Positions 1 through 5,678 are shown, counted from the stretch's first letter. The stretch is DNA of 8,408 nt from an uncultured Eubacteriales bacterium (GCA_900553905.1 USFL01000050.1:1-8408); one strand, 5' to 3'. Notes: generated by a model from the letters alone, not told the origin. Numbers and translations are program-made.

Positions 1-1
1 T

Positions 2-436
2 ACGCTGGAAAGTGAAATTTTGCTGGTCATGGTCGGCTGCGATGAACGGTGGCGCGCACTTTTGCAGGACGCTTTGCAACTGGTGCGGCAGGTGCTGGCC
101 GCCGATGTGAAGGACGCTCCGCTTCCGCCCTGGAAGCTGGGCGGTATGGATGCGGAGGAAGTCCACCGGGGGTCGCATCATCCGGAGGCGTTCGGCCTTT
201 CCGGGCACCTGCTGCCAGCGCCGGAGCAGGGGCTGCTGGCCGCGCAGCTCAACCGCCTGCGCGCCGTGTGCCGCGAGACGGAGCTGGCCGGCATCGCGGC
301 CTGGCAGGATGGCGTGCTTTTGCGCCATGAGGACTGCATCCTGGCGCTCAACCGGCTTTCCAGCTATTTTTATTTGCTGCAACTGCGCGCCGCAACGGGC
401 GCCGGACCCAACGGAGAAAGGAACGAACGGACATGA
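2..436 (+). CDS. eutT: EutT-like ATP:cob(I)alamin adenosyltransferase, C-terminal part (5' end outside window)
   Basis: The reading frame is open from the window edge to a TGA at 434-436, giving the last 144 residues. The pattern matches my memory of the C-terminal half of EutT: a D-E-E-V-H-R...HHPEAF stretch, then LNRLRAVCRETELAG, then ALNRLSSYFYLLQ. E. coli EutT has the corresponding DEDLHRLSHQP, LLNLLRTKVRETE and ALNRLSS. The RETE and NRLSS elements are also the core of the PduO/EutT (Cob_adeno_trans) fold. The enzyme transfers the 5'-deoxyadenosyl group of ATP to cob(I)alamin, making the cofactor of ethanolamine ammonia-lyase and diol dehydratases. It acts in the cytoplasm. The N-terminal part, where EutT carries a metal-binding His/Cys motif, is not in the window. 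Its stop codon overlaps the start of the phosphodiesterase gene. The family call is fairly firm; the EutT subtype and gene symbol are less so, because no other eut gene is visible. Confidence 0.72.
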   Translation, partial: TLESEILLVMVGCDERWRALLQDALQLVRQVLAADVKDAPLPPWKLGGMDAEEVHRGSHHPEAFGLSGHLLPAPEQGLLAAQLNRLRAVCRETELAGIAAWQDGVLLRHEDCILALNRLSSYFYLLQLRAATGAGPNGERNERT

Positions 437-1182
437 AGCAATGTATCTACGCGCACCGCGGCGCTTCGGGGTATGCGCCGGAAAACACGCTGGAAGCTTT
501 TGAGCTGGCGGTCCGGCAGGGAGCCTACGGCGTGGAGCTGGACGTGCACATCACGGCGGACGGGTATCTGGTGGTGGCGCACGACGAGACGGTGAACCGA
601 TGCTCCAATGGCGAGGGCCTCATCGCCCGGATGACGCTGCGCGAGCTCAAGGCCCTGCGCTTCAACAAGACCTTCCCGGCGTATGCCAACGCCACCATTC
701 CCACGTTCCGGGAGGTGTTGGAGCTGCTGGCACCGGCGGGGCTGCACGTGAATGTGGAGCTCAAAAACAGCCTGATCGACTATCCGGATCTGGAACGGCG
801 CTGCGTGGAGGAGGCGGCCGCCGCGGGCATGCTGGAGAGAATGCTGTTTTCCTCCTTCAACCATCACAGCATGCTGCGCATGAAGCAGCTGGACAAAAGC
901 CTGCGCTGCGGCCTGCTATACGAATGCACCATGGTCAAACCCTGGGATTACGCCGTGGCGCTGGGCATGGATGCATTGCATCCGCATTTCTCCGAGGTGC
1001 TGGTGCCGGGCGGGGAGTGCGAGGCGGCGCATGCGGCCGGGCTTGAGGTCAACCCCTGGACGGTCAATGACGAGGAGGACCTGCGCCGGGTGATTGCCGC
1101 GGGCGCGGACCGCATCATCACCAATTATCCCGACCGTGCGCTGCGTTGCCTGGCAGAGCATGGGGCAAAGCAGGAAGGGTAA
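433..1182 (+). CDS. Cytoplasmic glycerophosphodiester phosphodiesterase (GDPD family, UgpQ-like)
   Basis: The 249-residue length is typical of the short cytoplasmic GDPD enzymes. They hydrolyse glycerophosphodiesters, the deacylated phospholipid head groups, to sn-glycerol-3-phosphate and the free alcohol (ethanolamine, choline, glycerol and others). The family signature is complete: HRG at 8-10, PENT at 16-19, E35-L-D37 (metal ligands), H50-D-E and the VELK strand at 108-111. The C-terminal end has NPWTVND (207-213) and ITNYPDRA, both typical of the barrel's last strands. There is no signal peptide or membrane segment. The ATG overlaps the upstream TGA as ATGA, with GGAGAAAGG at 413-421, so translation is probably coupled to the adenosyltransferase. 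The stop codon lies inside the stem of a terminator, so this is the last gene of its operon. The substrate head group cannot be read from the sequence. Confidence 0.93.
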   Translation: MKQCIYAHRGASGYAPENTLEAFELAVRQGAYGVELDVHITADGYLVVAHDETVNRCSNGEGLIARMTLRELKALRFNKTFPAYANATIPTFREVLELLAPAGLHVNVELKNSLIDYPDLERRCVEEAAAAGMLERMLFSSFNHHSMLRMKQLDKSLRCGLLYECTMVKPWDYAVALGMDALHPHFSEVLVPGGECEAAHAAGLEVNPWTVNDEEDLRRVIAAGADRIITNYPDRALRCLAEHGAKQEG

Positions 1183-1199
1183 CGGCAGGAGCCGTTTTT
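1181..1199 (+). terminator. Short intrinsic terminator of the adenosyltransferase/phosphodiesterase operon
   Basis: AACGGC (1181-1186) pairs with GCCGTT (1191-1196) across the tetraloop AGGA, followed by further T residues to 1199. The 5' arm includes the last two bases of the stop codon. With a 6-bp stem it is weak on its own, but the next hairpin could back it up. Confidence 0.65.
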
Positions 1200-1211
1200 C
1201 CGGCTGATTAT

Positions 1212-1251
1212 AAAAAAACGGCGCTCCGCGTGCTATGGACACACGGAGCGC
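1212..1251 (-). terminator. Intrinsic terminator of the minus-strand DUF3783 gene
   Basis: The arms 1221-1232 and 1240-1251 form a 12-bp stem with one mismatch and a 7-nt loop. On the minus strand it is followed almost at once by seven T residues (A tract at 1212-1218 on the plus strand). It lies 36 bases past the stop of the DUF3783 gene. On the plus strand GTTGGTTTT follows, so it may also work weakly for the phosphodiesterase operon. Confidence 0.85.
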
Positions 1252-1286
1252 GTTGGTTTTCCGCCGCGGACGCAAACGGAAGTGCC

Positions 1287-1694
1287 TTACTCTATGGAGG
1301 CGTCGGGCGCGGGATGCACGGCCTTCTTTCCCGCTTCAAGGGCGGCGTGCTCGTTGGAGAGCTCGCCATGGAGCGTAAGGGAGTTCCAGGCGCTGTTGGT
1401 GGGCGTGAGCATGGCCTTGAGCGCGATGGGAGGCACGCCCAGCCTGCGCAGCGATTGCAAAAACTGCGACGCTTGCAGGGAGGAGAGATGGGCCATCACC
1501 AGCATTTCATCCTCAAAAGCGCCGGGCGCAGGCAGGCCCGCAGGCGGCTCCATGCCGCACAGGGCGGCGAGCGTTTCCCCATACTCCGAGGGAGATACGG
1601 GCCGCACGCGAATCTTGAAGCGCATGGCCGCCAACCGGACTTTTTTGAAGACTTCCTCCCTGAGGTTATAGCAAAGAAGCACGGGCTGCCGCAT
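1287..1694 (-). CDS. DUF3783 domain protein of unknown function
   Basis: A 135-residue, apparently soluble protein. It opens with the usual pattern of this family, a short strand ending in CYNL (residues 8-11), and has an acidic EDEMLVMAHL segment (61-70). The hallmark is the C-terminal ALKAMLTPTN (91-100), then W103 and HGELSNEH (109-116), which I recognise as DUF3783, a small family found mainly in Clostridia and relatives. No function is established. The frame stays open far upstream, but I chose the ATG at 1694 because the homologous start fits there, GAAAGGCGG lies about 10 bases upstream, and a promoter at 1737-1765 would start transcription near 1730. The gene faces away from the macro-domain gene and converges on the phosphodiesterase gene, so it is a single-gene transcript. 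Nothing in it suggests transfer or damage. Confidence 0.85.
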   Translation of the reverse strand: MRQPVLLCYNLREEVFKKVRLAAMRFKIRVRPVSPSEYGETLAALCGMEPPAGLPAPGAFEDEMLVMAHLSSLQASQFLQSLRRLGVPPIALKAMLTPTNSAWNSLTLHGELSNEHAALEAGKKAVHPAPDASIE

Positions 1695-1736
1695 CAAAAA
1701 ACGCCGCCTTTCATAAACGGATTCATAGGGGCTTTT

Positions 1737-1765
1737 ATTGTAGGCGGAGATAAGCGAAAAGTCAA
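1737..1765 (-). promoter_or_regulatory. Sigma-A type promoter for the DUF3783 gene
   Basis: On the minus strand, TTGACT (1765-1760) and TACAAT (1742-1737) are separated by exactly 17 bases, each matching the consensus in five of six positions. The start of transcription would fall near 1730, giving a leader of about 36 bases with the ribosome binding site. Confidence 0.75.
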
Positions 1766-1856
1766 GGGCGGCCCGACCGCATCCCCATGCGCTGCGCTCA
1801 AAGGCGGCGAACATGCGCCCCGGATCTGTCCTTGGCAAGCGAAAGGAGACCATGCC

Positions 1857-2858
1857 ATGCCATTTGCCATCGTCCGGCAGGATATCACCCGCATGCAGGT
1901 GGACGCCATCGTCAACGCCGCCAATACGGAGCTTAAGATGGGCGGCGGCGTGTGCGGCGCGATTTTTCAGGCGGCGGGCGCGGAGGCGCTCCAGGCCGCC
2001 TGCCGCAAGGCGGGGCCCATTCCCACGGGCGGGGCCGCCCTGACGCCCGGATTCAACCTGCCCGCCAAATACATCATCCACGCGGCGGGACCGGTCTATT
2101 CCCGCCAAAATGCCGCGCGGAGCGAGCGGCTGCTGCGCTCGGCGTACCTGGAATCGCTCAGGATCGCCCTGCGGCACCGGTGCGTAAGCATCGCCTTTCC
2201 GCTGATTTCAAGCGGTATTTACGGCTACCCCAAGGAGGACGCCCTCCGGGTGGCCACCGCCGCCATTCGGGATTTCCTGATGGAATATGAAATGGACGTG
2301 TATCTGGCAATTTTCGATAAATCGTCCTTTGCCATCAGCCGGAAGCTGGCCGGAGCGGTCGAAAGCTATATTGACGACAACTATGTGCTGGCGCATCAGG
2401 TTTTGCGCCGCGGCCTGCTGGAGGTTGAAAACAGGGCGCTCGATGCCGCCGTCCCGCCCATGGCGGCCGCTCCTGCGTGCAGGCCGGGAGAGCTGGATGC
2501 GCTGATCGGCAATCTGGATGAGCCATTTCATGTGGCCCTGCTCAAGCTGATCGACGCCAAAGGCAAAACCGACGTGGAGGTCTACAAGCGGGCCAACATT
2601 GACCGCAAGCTGTTCTCCAAAATCCGGAAGGGGAAGGGGTACCTTCCCGGCAAGCGCACCGTGCTGGCGCTGGCCATCGCCTTGCAGCTCACCCTCCGGG
2701 AGACGGACGATCTGCTGGAGCGGGCCGGATACGCACTGTCCCACAGCCAGAAATTCGACGTGATCATCGAGTATTTCATCGTCAGCGGCCAATATGATAT
2801 CTTTCAGATCAACGAGGTCCTTTTCCAATATGATCTGCCCCTGCTGGGTTCCAACTGA
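1857..2858 (+). CDS. Macro-domain (ADP-ribose-binding) protein with C-terminal helix-turn-helix-like region
   Basis: 333 residues in two parts. Residues 1-165 are a macro domain: D9-I10 (adenine contact), VNAAN (19-23), GGGVCGAIF (29-37) and the phosphate loop ISSGIYGY (117-124). MacroD/YmdB enzymes have GGGVDGAIH in the second motif; here the catalytic Asp and His positions are C33 and F37, so deacetylase or hydrolase activity is doubtful while ADP-ribose binding is likely. After a variable linker (about 175-222), residues 223-333 form an all-helical region resembling a Cro/XRE helix-turn-helix (ANIDRKLFSKI, then a KRTVLALAIAL helix), ending in an extension rich in I, F and Y. I remember this tail on other Firmicutes proteins but know no assigned function. 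Start: ATG 1857 has AAAGGAG at 1842-1848; the ATG five bases earlier is out of frame. The gene precedes a VWA gene and probably shares its role. I see no convincing promoter of its own in the GC-rich 90 bases upstream. Confidence 0.9.
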   Translation: MPFAIVRQDITRMQVDAIVNAANTELKMGGGVCGAIFQAAGAEALQAACRKAGPIPTGGAALTPGFNLPAKYIIHAAGPVYSRQNAARSERLLRSAYLESLRIALRHRCVSIAFPLISSGIYGYPKEDALRVATAAIRDFLMEYEMDVYLAIFDKSSFAISRKLAGAVESYIDDNYVLAHQVLRRGLLEVENRALDAAVPPMAAAPACRPGELDALIGNLDEPFHVALLKLIDAKGKTDVEVYKRANIDRKLFSKIRKGKGYLPGKRTVLALAIALQLTLRETDDLLERAGYALSHSQKFDVIIEYFIVSGQYDIFQINEVLFQYDLPLLGSN

Positions 2859-2859
2859 T

Positions 2860-2876
2860 GTCGCTTTGAAAGCGAC
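2860..2876. promoter_or_regulatory. 17-bp perfect inverted repeat between the macro and VWA genes
   Basis: GTCGCTT TGA AAGCGAC begins two bases after the macro gene's stop codon. There is no T tract after it, so it is not a standard terminator. It could be an operator, an RNA-stabilising hairpin or a partial attenuator. TTGAAA inside it resembles a -35 box, but no -10 box lies at the right distance. Confidence 0.5.
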
Positions 2877-2936
2877 CCAAACGATCCCCTCTTGCGCTAT
2901 TGTGTAAACGCACCAGAAAACAGGAGGGCAAACACA

Positions 2937-3590
2937 ATGAAAAAGAATCTTACGGAACTGGTATTCATTCTGGACAAGAGCGGCTCCATGGCGGGGCTGG
3001 AGCGGGACACCATCGGCGGGTTCAACGCCATGCTTGACAAGCAGAAGGCGCAGGCGGGAGAATGCCGGATCACAACGGTGCTCTTTGATCACCGCTACGA
3101 GCTTCTGCACGACCGCACCGATATCCGGGCCGTGAGGCCCATCACGGCAAGGGAATACCGGGTGGGCGGCTCCACCGCGCTGCTGGACGCCCTGGGCAAA
3201 ACGATTCACAAGATCGCAACCGCCCAGAAAAATACGTCGGAACCTTTCCGTGCGAAGAGGGTGATGTTTGTGATCATCACCGACGGCGAAGAAAACGCCA
3301 GCCGCGAATATGCGGCCAAAGAGGTGAAGGAGGCCATTCGGCGGCAGAAGTCCCGCTACGGGTGGGAGTTCATCTTCCTGGGCGCGAATATCGACGCTGT
3401 GGAAACGGCGGGACGATTCGGCATCGACGCCGGCCGCGCGGCCAATTACGTGCCGGACAGCCAGGGAACAGCGCTCAATTTCCGCGCTATGAGCGAAACC
3501 GTATCGGCGTTCCGGGCGTGCGGCGCCGTTCCCGACGCGTGTCTGGACGCCGTGCGCAGGGACATGCGGAAGCGGGGCGGGCGCGGATGA
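2937..3590 (+). CDS. Stand-alone VWA (von Willebrand factor A) domain protein, cytoplasmic
   Basis: 217 residues made almost wholly of one VWA domain, with a complete metal-ion-dependent adhesion site: D13-x-S15-x-S17 (DKSGSM), T80 in the VGGST loop and D116 in ITDGEEN. VWA domains of this kind bind a divalent cation and dock partner proteins; many intracellular bacterial ones serve chaperone- or kinase-linked complexes. There is no signal peptide, anchor or transmembrane segment, so the protein should be cytosolic. The ATG at 2937 has a full AGGAGG (2922-2927) nine bases upstream; a TTG 45 bases earlier is in frame but precedes that site. The gene follows the macro gene by 78 bases and is closed by a strong terminator, so the two form one unit. 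I recall similar small VWA proteins in many Firmicutes, but no established function. The tail is basic (RRDMRKRGGRG). Confidence 0.9.
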   Translation: MKKNLTELVFILDKSGSMAGLERDTIGGFNAMLDKQKAQAGECRITTVLFDHRYELLHDRTDIRAVRPITAREYRVGGSTALLDALGKTIHKIATAQKNTSEPFRAKRVMFVIITDGEENASREYAAKEVKEAIRRQKSRYGWEFIFLGANIDAVETAGRFGIDAGRAANYVPDSQGTALNFRAMSETVSAFRACGAVPDACLDAVRRDMRKRGGRG

Positions 3591-3620
3591 CGGGAGGCGC
3601 GCCGTGAGGGCGGCGTCCGA

Positions 3621-3664
3621 CCGGAGGACAGATCCTTATTGGAAGCCTGTCCTCCGGCTTTTTT
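3621..3664 (+). terminator. Strong intrinsic terminator after the VWA gene
   Basis: The arms 3621-3631 and 3647-3657 form a perfect 11-bp GC-rich stem (CCGGAGGACAG with its complement), with a short TCC/GGA inner pairing in the loop, followed by six T residues at 3659-3664. Confidence 0.93.
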
Positions 3665-3690
3665 CGTTTCATGGAGCATACGCGAGCGGC

Positions 3691-3711
3691 TTTGCACATA
3701 CAATGTGCGAA
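3691..3711 (+). promoter_or_regulatory. Hairpin/inverted repeat touching the tspO ribosome binding site
   Basis: TTTGCACAT (3691-3699) pairs with ATGTGCGAA (3703-3711) around the loop ACA, nine pairs with one U-G wobble. The 3' arm reaches the first two bases of AAGGAGG (3710-3716). A -10-like TACAAT (3699-3704) lies within it, without a matching -35 box. It could be an operator or could limit ribosome access. Confidence 0.4.
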
Positions 3712-3724
3712 GGAGGTGGAGTGC

Positions 3725-4198
3725 GTGAAAATCAACAAAAAACGGCTGATTCTTTGCCTTGCGGTGCCGCTCCTGGGGGGCGGATTGGCAGGGCTTGTGA
3801 CCATGAACAGCATGAAGGCCTTTGCGACGTTGAATCAACCGCCGCTGTCGCCTCCCGGATGGCTGTTCCCGGTGGTGTGGACGGTGCTGTATGTGCTGAT
3901 GGGCATCGCCTCCTATCTGGTGTCCGCATCGGATGCGGAACAGGAGGAAAAGAGGGGCGCGCTATGGGCGTATGGCATTCAGCTGGCATTCAACTTCCTG
4001 TGGCCGATCGTGTTTTTCAATTTGAAATGGTATTTTTTTGCTTTCCTATGGCTGGTGATGCTGTGGGCGTTGATCCTCATCACGCTGCTGCGATTCGGAC
4101 GGATTCGCAGGCTTTCCGGGCAGCTGCTGATTCCCTATCTGCTGTGGGTGGCTTTCGCAGGATACCTGAACCTGGGGGTTTATCTGCTTAATCCATAG
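3725..4198 (+). CDS. tspO: TspO/MBR family tryptophan-rich integral membrane protein
   Basis: 157 residues, the normal length for bacterial TspO, with five hydrophobic segments (about 8-25, 46-66, 80-98, 102-122 and 132-155). Diagnostic patterns are PPLSPPGWLFPVVWT (39-53), QLAFNFLWP (86-94) and the last-helix LWVAFAGYLNLGVY. The family binds tetrapyrroles and sterol-like molecules in the cytoplasmic membrane and is called a tryptophan-rich sensory protein; its physiological role in Bacillota is not settled. I chose the GTG at 3725 because AAGGAGG (3710-3716) lies eight bases upstream; the longer in-frame ATG at 3671 would put that site inside the coding region and directly abut the previous terminator. 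The gene appears to be transcribed alone: a strong terminator precedes it and more than 300 non-coding bases follow. I see no clear terminator after it. No defect is visible. Confidence 0.92.
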   Translation: MKINKKRLILCLAVPLLGGGLAGLVTMNSMKAFATLNQPPLSPPGWLFPVVWTVLYVLMGIASYLVSASDAEQEEKRGALWAYGIQLAFNFLWPIVFFNLKWYFFAFLWLVMLWALILITLLRFGRIRRLSGQLLIPYLLWVAFAGYLNLGVYLLNP

Positions 4199-4380
4199 GA
4201 AGGGGAATGCGCCGGCAACCAGAAAGCCGCACACAAGGCTCCGCAGCGCATCAAAAGGTCCGGCTGCACCGGGCTGTGAGCGCCATGACCATGGGCGGCG
4301 CATCCGGGTACGGGAGCGCCATCCGCCAAGAACACGTTTTTCTCTCATCAGCAGCAGACATCCATCCAGCTTCTGTTCAA
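4199..4380. other. Non-coding stretch after tspO, no gene recognised
   Basis: No reading frame here has a ribosome binding site or recognisable product. GC-rich short repeats around 4295-4335 (GGCGGCGC ... GCGCCATCCGCC) can fold, and five T residues follow about ten bases later, so it may hold a poor terminator for tspO. I would not assert one. Confidence 0.4.
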
Positions 4381-4406
4381 TGGTAGATACCATTTATGAT
4401 ATAAAT
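4381..4406. promoter_or_regulatory. AT-rich inverted repeats upstream of the importer promoter
   Basis: TGGTA-GA-TACCA (4381-4392) is joined to ATTTAT-GAT-ATAAAT (4392-4406). The second is a perfect 15-base inverted repeat in an otherwise GC-rich region, 16 bases upstream of the -35 box. Its place fits an activator site or UP element. TATGAT (4395-4400) could also be a -10 box, but with a poor -35. Confidence 0.45.
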
Positions 4407-4422
4407 TGCACCTAAAATGGCC

Positions 4423-4451
4423 TTGAAATTGTCAAAAGCGCATGGTAAAGT
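4423..4451 (+). promoter_or_regulatory. Sigma-A type promoter of the ABC importer operon
   Basis: TTGAAA (4423-4428) and TAAAGT (4446-4451) are spaced by 17 bases; they match the consensus in five and four of six positions. The predicted start is near 4458, giving a leader of about 75 bases before the binding-protein gene. Confidence 0.65.
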
Positions 4452-4462
4452 AATGACAACAG

Positions 4463-4504
4463 TTGAGCAGAAGCTCAATTTCATACGCGAGCCTTCCGGA
4501 AGGC
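4463..4504 (+). promoter_or_regulatory. Leader with hairpin and 14-bp palindrome before the binding-protein gene
   Basis: TTGAGC-AGAA-GCTCAA (4463-4478) lies just past the predicted start of transcription and is followed by TTT. GCCTTCCGGAAGGC (4491-4504) is a perfect palindrome with a central CG, a form often seen in LacI-family operators. Either may be a repressor site or an RNA control element; no known riboswitch class is recognised. Confidence 0.45.
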
Positions 4505-4532
4505 CGAAACAAATCTCATAAAGGAGGATGTC

Positions 4533-5600
4533 ATGTCAATGAAAAAACTGGCAGCTGTGTTCCTGGCTTTGGTATTGGTGCTTGGCCTGTTTTCCGGCGC
4601 TGTAGCCGAGGAAAAGAAGTATACCATCGGCTTTTCCAATGTGTGGGTGGGCAATACCTACGGCATTCAGTGCGTCAACGAGCTGGAAGCCTTCCTGCAG
4701 AGCAATCCCCAGGTGGAAGAATACTACATCTATAATGCCGACAACGACGTCAACAAGCAGATTTCCGACATTGAGGACCTCATCGCCAAGGGCGTGGATA
4801 TGATCATCCTCCAGCCCATCTCCGCCGAATCCGTGGCGGCAGTGGTGGAAGAGGCCTATGATGCCGGCATCGTGGTGGTGGATTCCACCTCGCCTCTGGC
4901 CGATGCGACCGACGCCTATCACGTGTCCGTGGTGGCCAAGGACTATGACTTCGGCTACATCGGCATGAAGTGGCTGTGCGAGCAGATCGGCGGTGAAGGC
5001 AACGTGATCTGCCTGGACGGCATGGCGGGCCTTTCCAGCGCGGTGCTGCGCATGGAAGGCGCCCAGGCGGCCCTGGAAGAGTATCCCAACGTCAAGATCA
5101 TCGCCAGCGAATATGGCGACTGGGATTACGCCACCACCAAGCCCATTGTTGAGAACCTCCTGGCTACCTATGACGACATCGACGCGGTGTGGTCCTCCGG
5201 CGGCGATATGACCCGTGCCGCGATCGAGGCGTGGGCCGAGGCAGGCCGTGAATGGGTGCCCATGATGGGCGAGGACTGCAACGGCTTCCTCAAGCTGTGG
5301 TGCCAGTACAAGAGCGAAGGCCTGAGCTGCATCGCCGTTTCCCTGCCCTCCTGGCTGCACGCCTATGCCGCCGAGCTGGGCATTCAGGTGCTCAACGGCA
5401 CTTACGAAGGCGAGAAGGACATCGTCGTGGAAATCCCCACTTTCGGCAACGACGAGGTGGAGGACTATGTCCGCTATGACCTGTCCGACAGCTTCTGGGG
5501 CCAGACGCACATGACCGAGGAGCAGATCGTGGCCCTTTACGGCAACGGCAATGACGGCTCTCAGGGCCTCACCGGCGCCGGCGCGGCTTCCGACCACTGA
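4533..5600 (+). CDS. ABC importer substrate-binding protein, sugar type (periplasmic-binding-protein-4 fold)
   Basis: 355 residues. A signal peptide is clear: MSMKK, a hydrophobic core at about 6-20 and a signal-peptidase-I site after A23-V-A25. No Cys follows the core, so this is not a lipoprotein, which is unusual for a Gram-positive binding protein. The mature part begins KKYTIGFSN and has NADNDVNKQISDIEDLIAKGVDMIILQP (68-95), the repeated-loop pattern of RbsB/YtfQ-like proteins, then GNVICLDG (156-163) and DIDAVWSSGGD (206-216). These proteins close on pentoses, hexoses, furanoses, polyols or autoinducer-2; the ligand cannot be told here. The final 20 or so residues are Gly/Asn/Ser-rich. 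AAGGAGG at 4521-4527 serves ATG 4533 (or ATG 4539). It is the first gene of the importer operon, and the hairpin after it probably makes it the most abundant product. Confidence 0.92.
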   Translation: MSMKKLAAVFLALVLVLGLFSGAVAEEKKYTIGFSNVWVGNTYGIQCVNELEAFLQSNPQVEEYYIYNADNDVNKQISDIEDLIAKGVDMIILQPISAESVAAVVEEAYDAGIVVVDSTSPLADATDAYHVSVVAKDYDFGYIGMKWLCEQIGGEGNVICLDGMAGLSSAVLRMEGAQAALEEYPNVKIIASEYGDWDYATTKPIVENLLATYDDIDAVWSSGGDMTRAAIEAWAEAGREWVPMMGEDCNGFLKLWCQYKSEGLSCIAVSLPSWLHAYAAELGIQVLNGTYEGEKDIVVEIPTFGNDEVEDYVRYDLSDSFWGQTHMTEEQIVALYGNGNDGSQGLTGAGAASDH

Positions 5601-5618
5601 TACTCCGTCTCATGTTTG

Positions 5619-5646
5619 GAAAAGGGCCGTCTTTACGGCCCTTTTC
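5619..5646 (+). terminator. Attenuating hairpin between the binding-protein and ATPase genes
   Basis: A perfect 12-bp stem (5619-5630 with 5635-5646) and a CTTT loop; the 3' arm ends in TTTTC, paired to AAAA. Placed between the binding-protein gene and the transport genes, it should let only part of transcription through, favouring excess binding protein, a common arrangement in such operons. It is symmetric and could act on both strands. Confidence 0.75.
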
Positions 5647-5678
5647 TAAATCTGCTGGAATTTGTGGAGGCTTGTAAC

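Noticed and set aside
1146..1856. In-frame open extension of the macro gene upstream to 1146
   Set aside because: It is antisense to the DUF3783 gene and its promoter. The ribosome binding site at 1842-1848 and the macro-domain N terminus fix the start at 1857.
1695..2177. Open extension of the DUF3783 frame upstream of 1694
   Set aside because: It runs across the mapped-by-eye promoter at 1737-1765 and antisense to the macro domain, with no family similarity.
2860..2876. Terminator call for the repeat after the macro gene
   Set aside because: It has no T tract on either strand, so termination is not supported by the sequence.
2208..3209. 333-codon minus-strand open frame across the macro tail and VWA gene
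   Set aside because: It spans two well-supported plus-strand genes and the intergenic repeat, with no recognisable domain.
4046..4393. 115-codon minus-strand frame partly in the gap after tspO
   Set aside because: Half of it is antisense to tspO, there is no ribosome binding site, and the part in the gap resembles no family I know.
4456..4532. A known riboswitch in the importer leader
   Set aside because: The leader is only about 75 bases with two simple hairpins and shows no conserved core of any class I can recognise.
4536..5597. 353-codon minus-strand open frame covering the whole binding-protein gene
   Set aside because: It is a mirror of a GC-rich coding strand, His/Val/Gly-rich, and matches no family; the plus strand has signal peptide, fold motifs and ribosome binding site.
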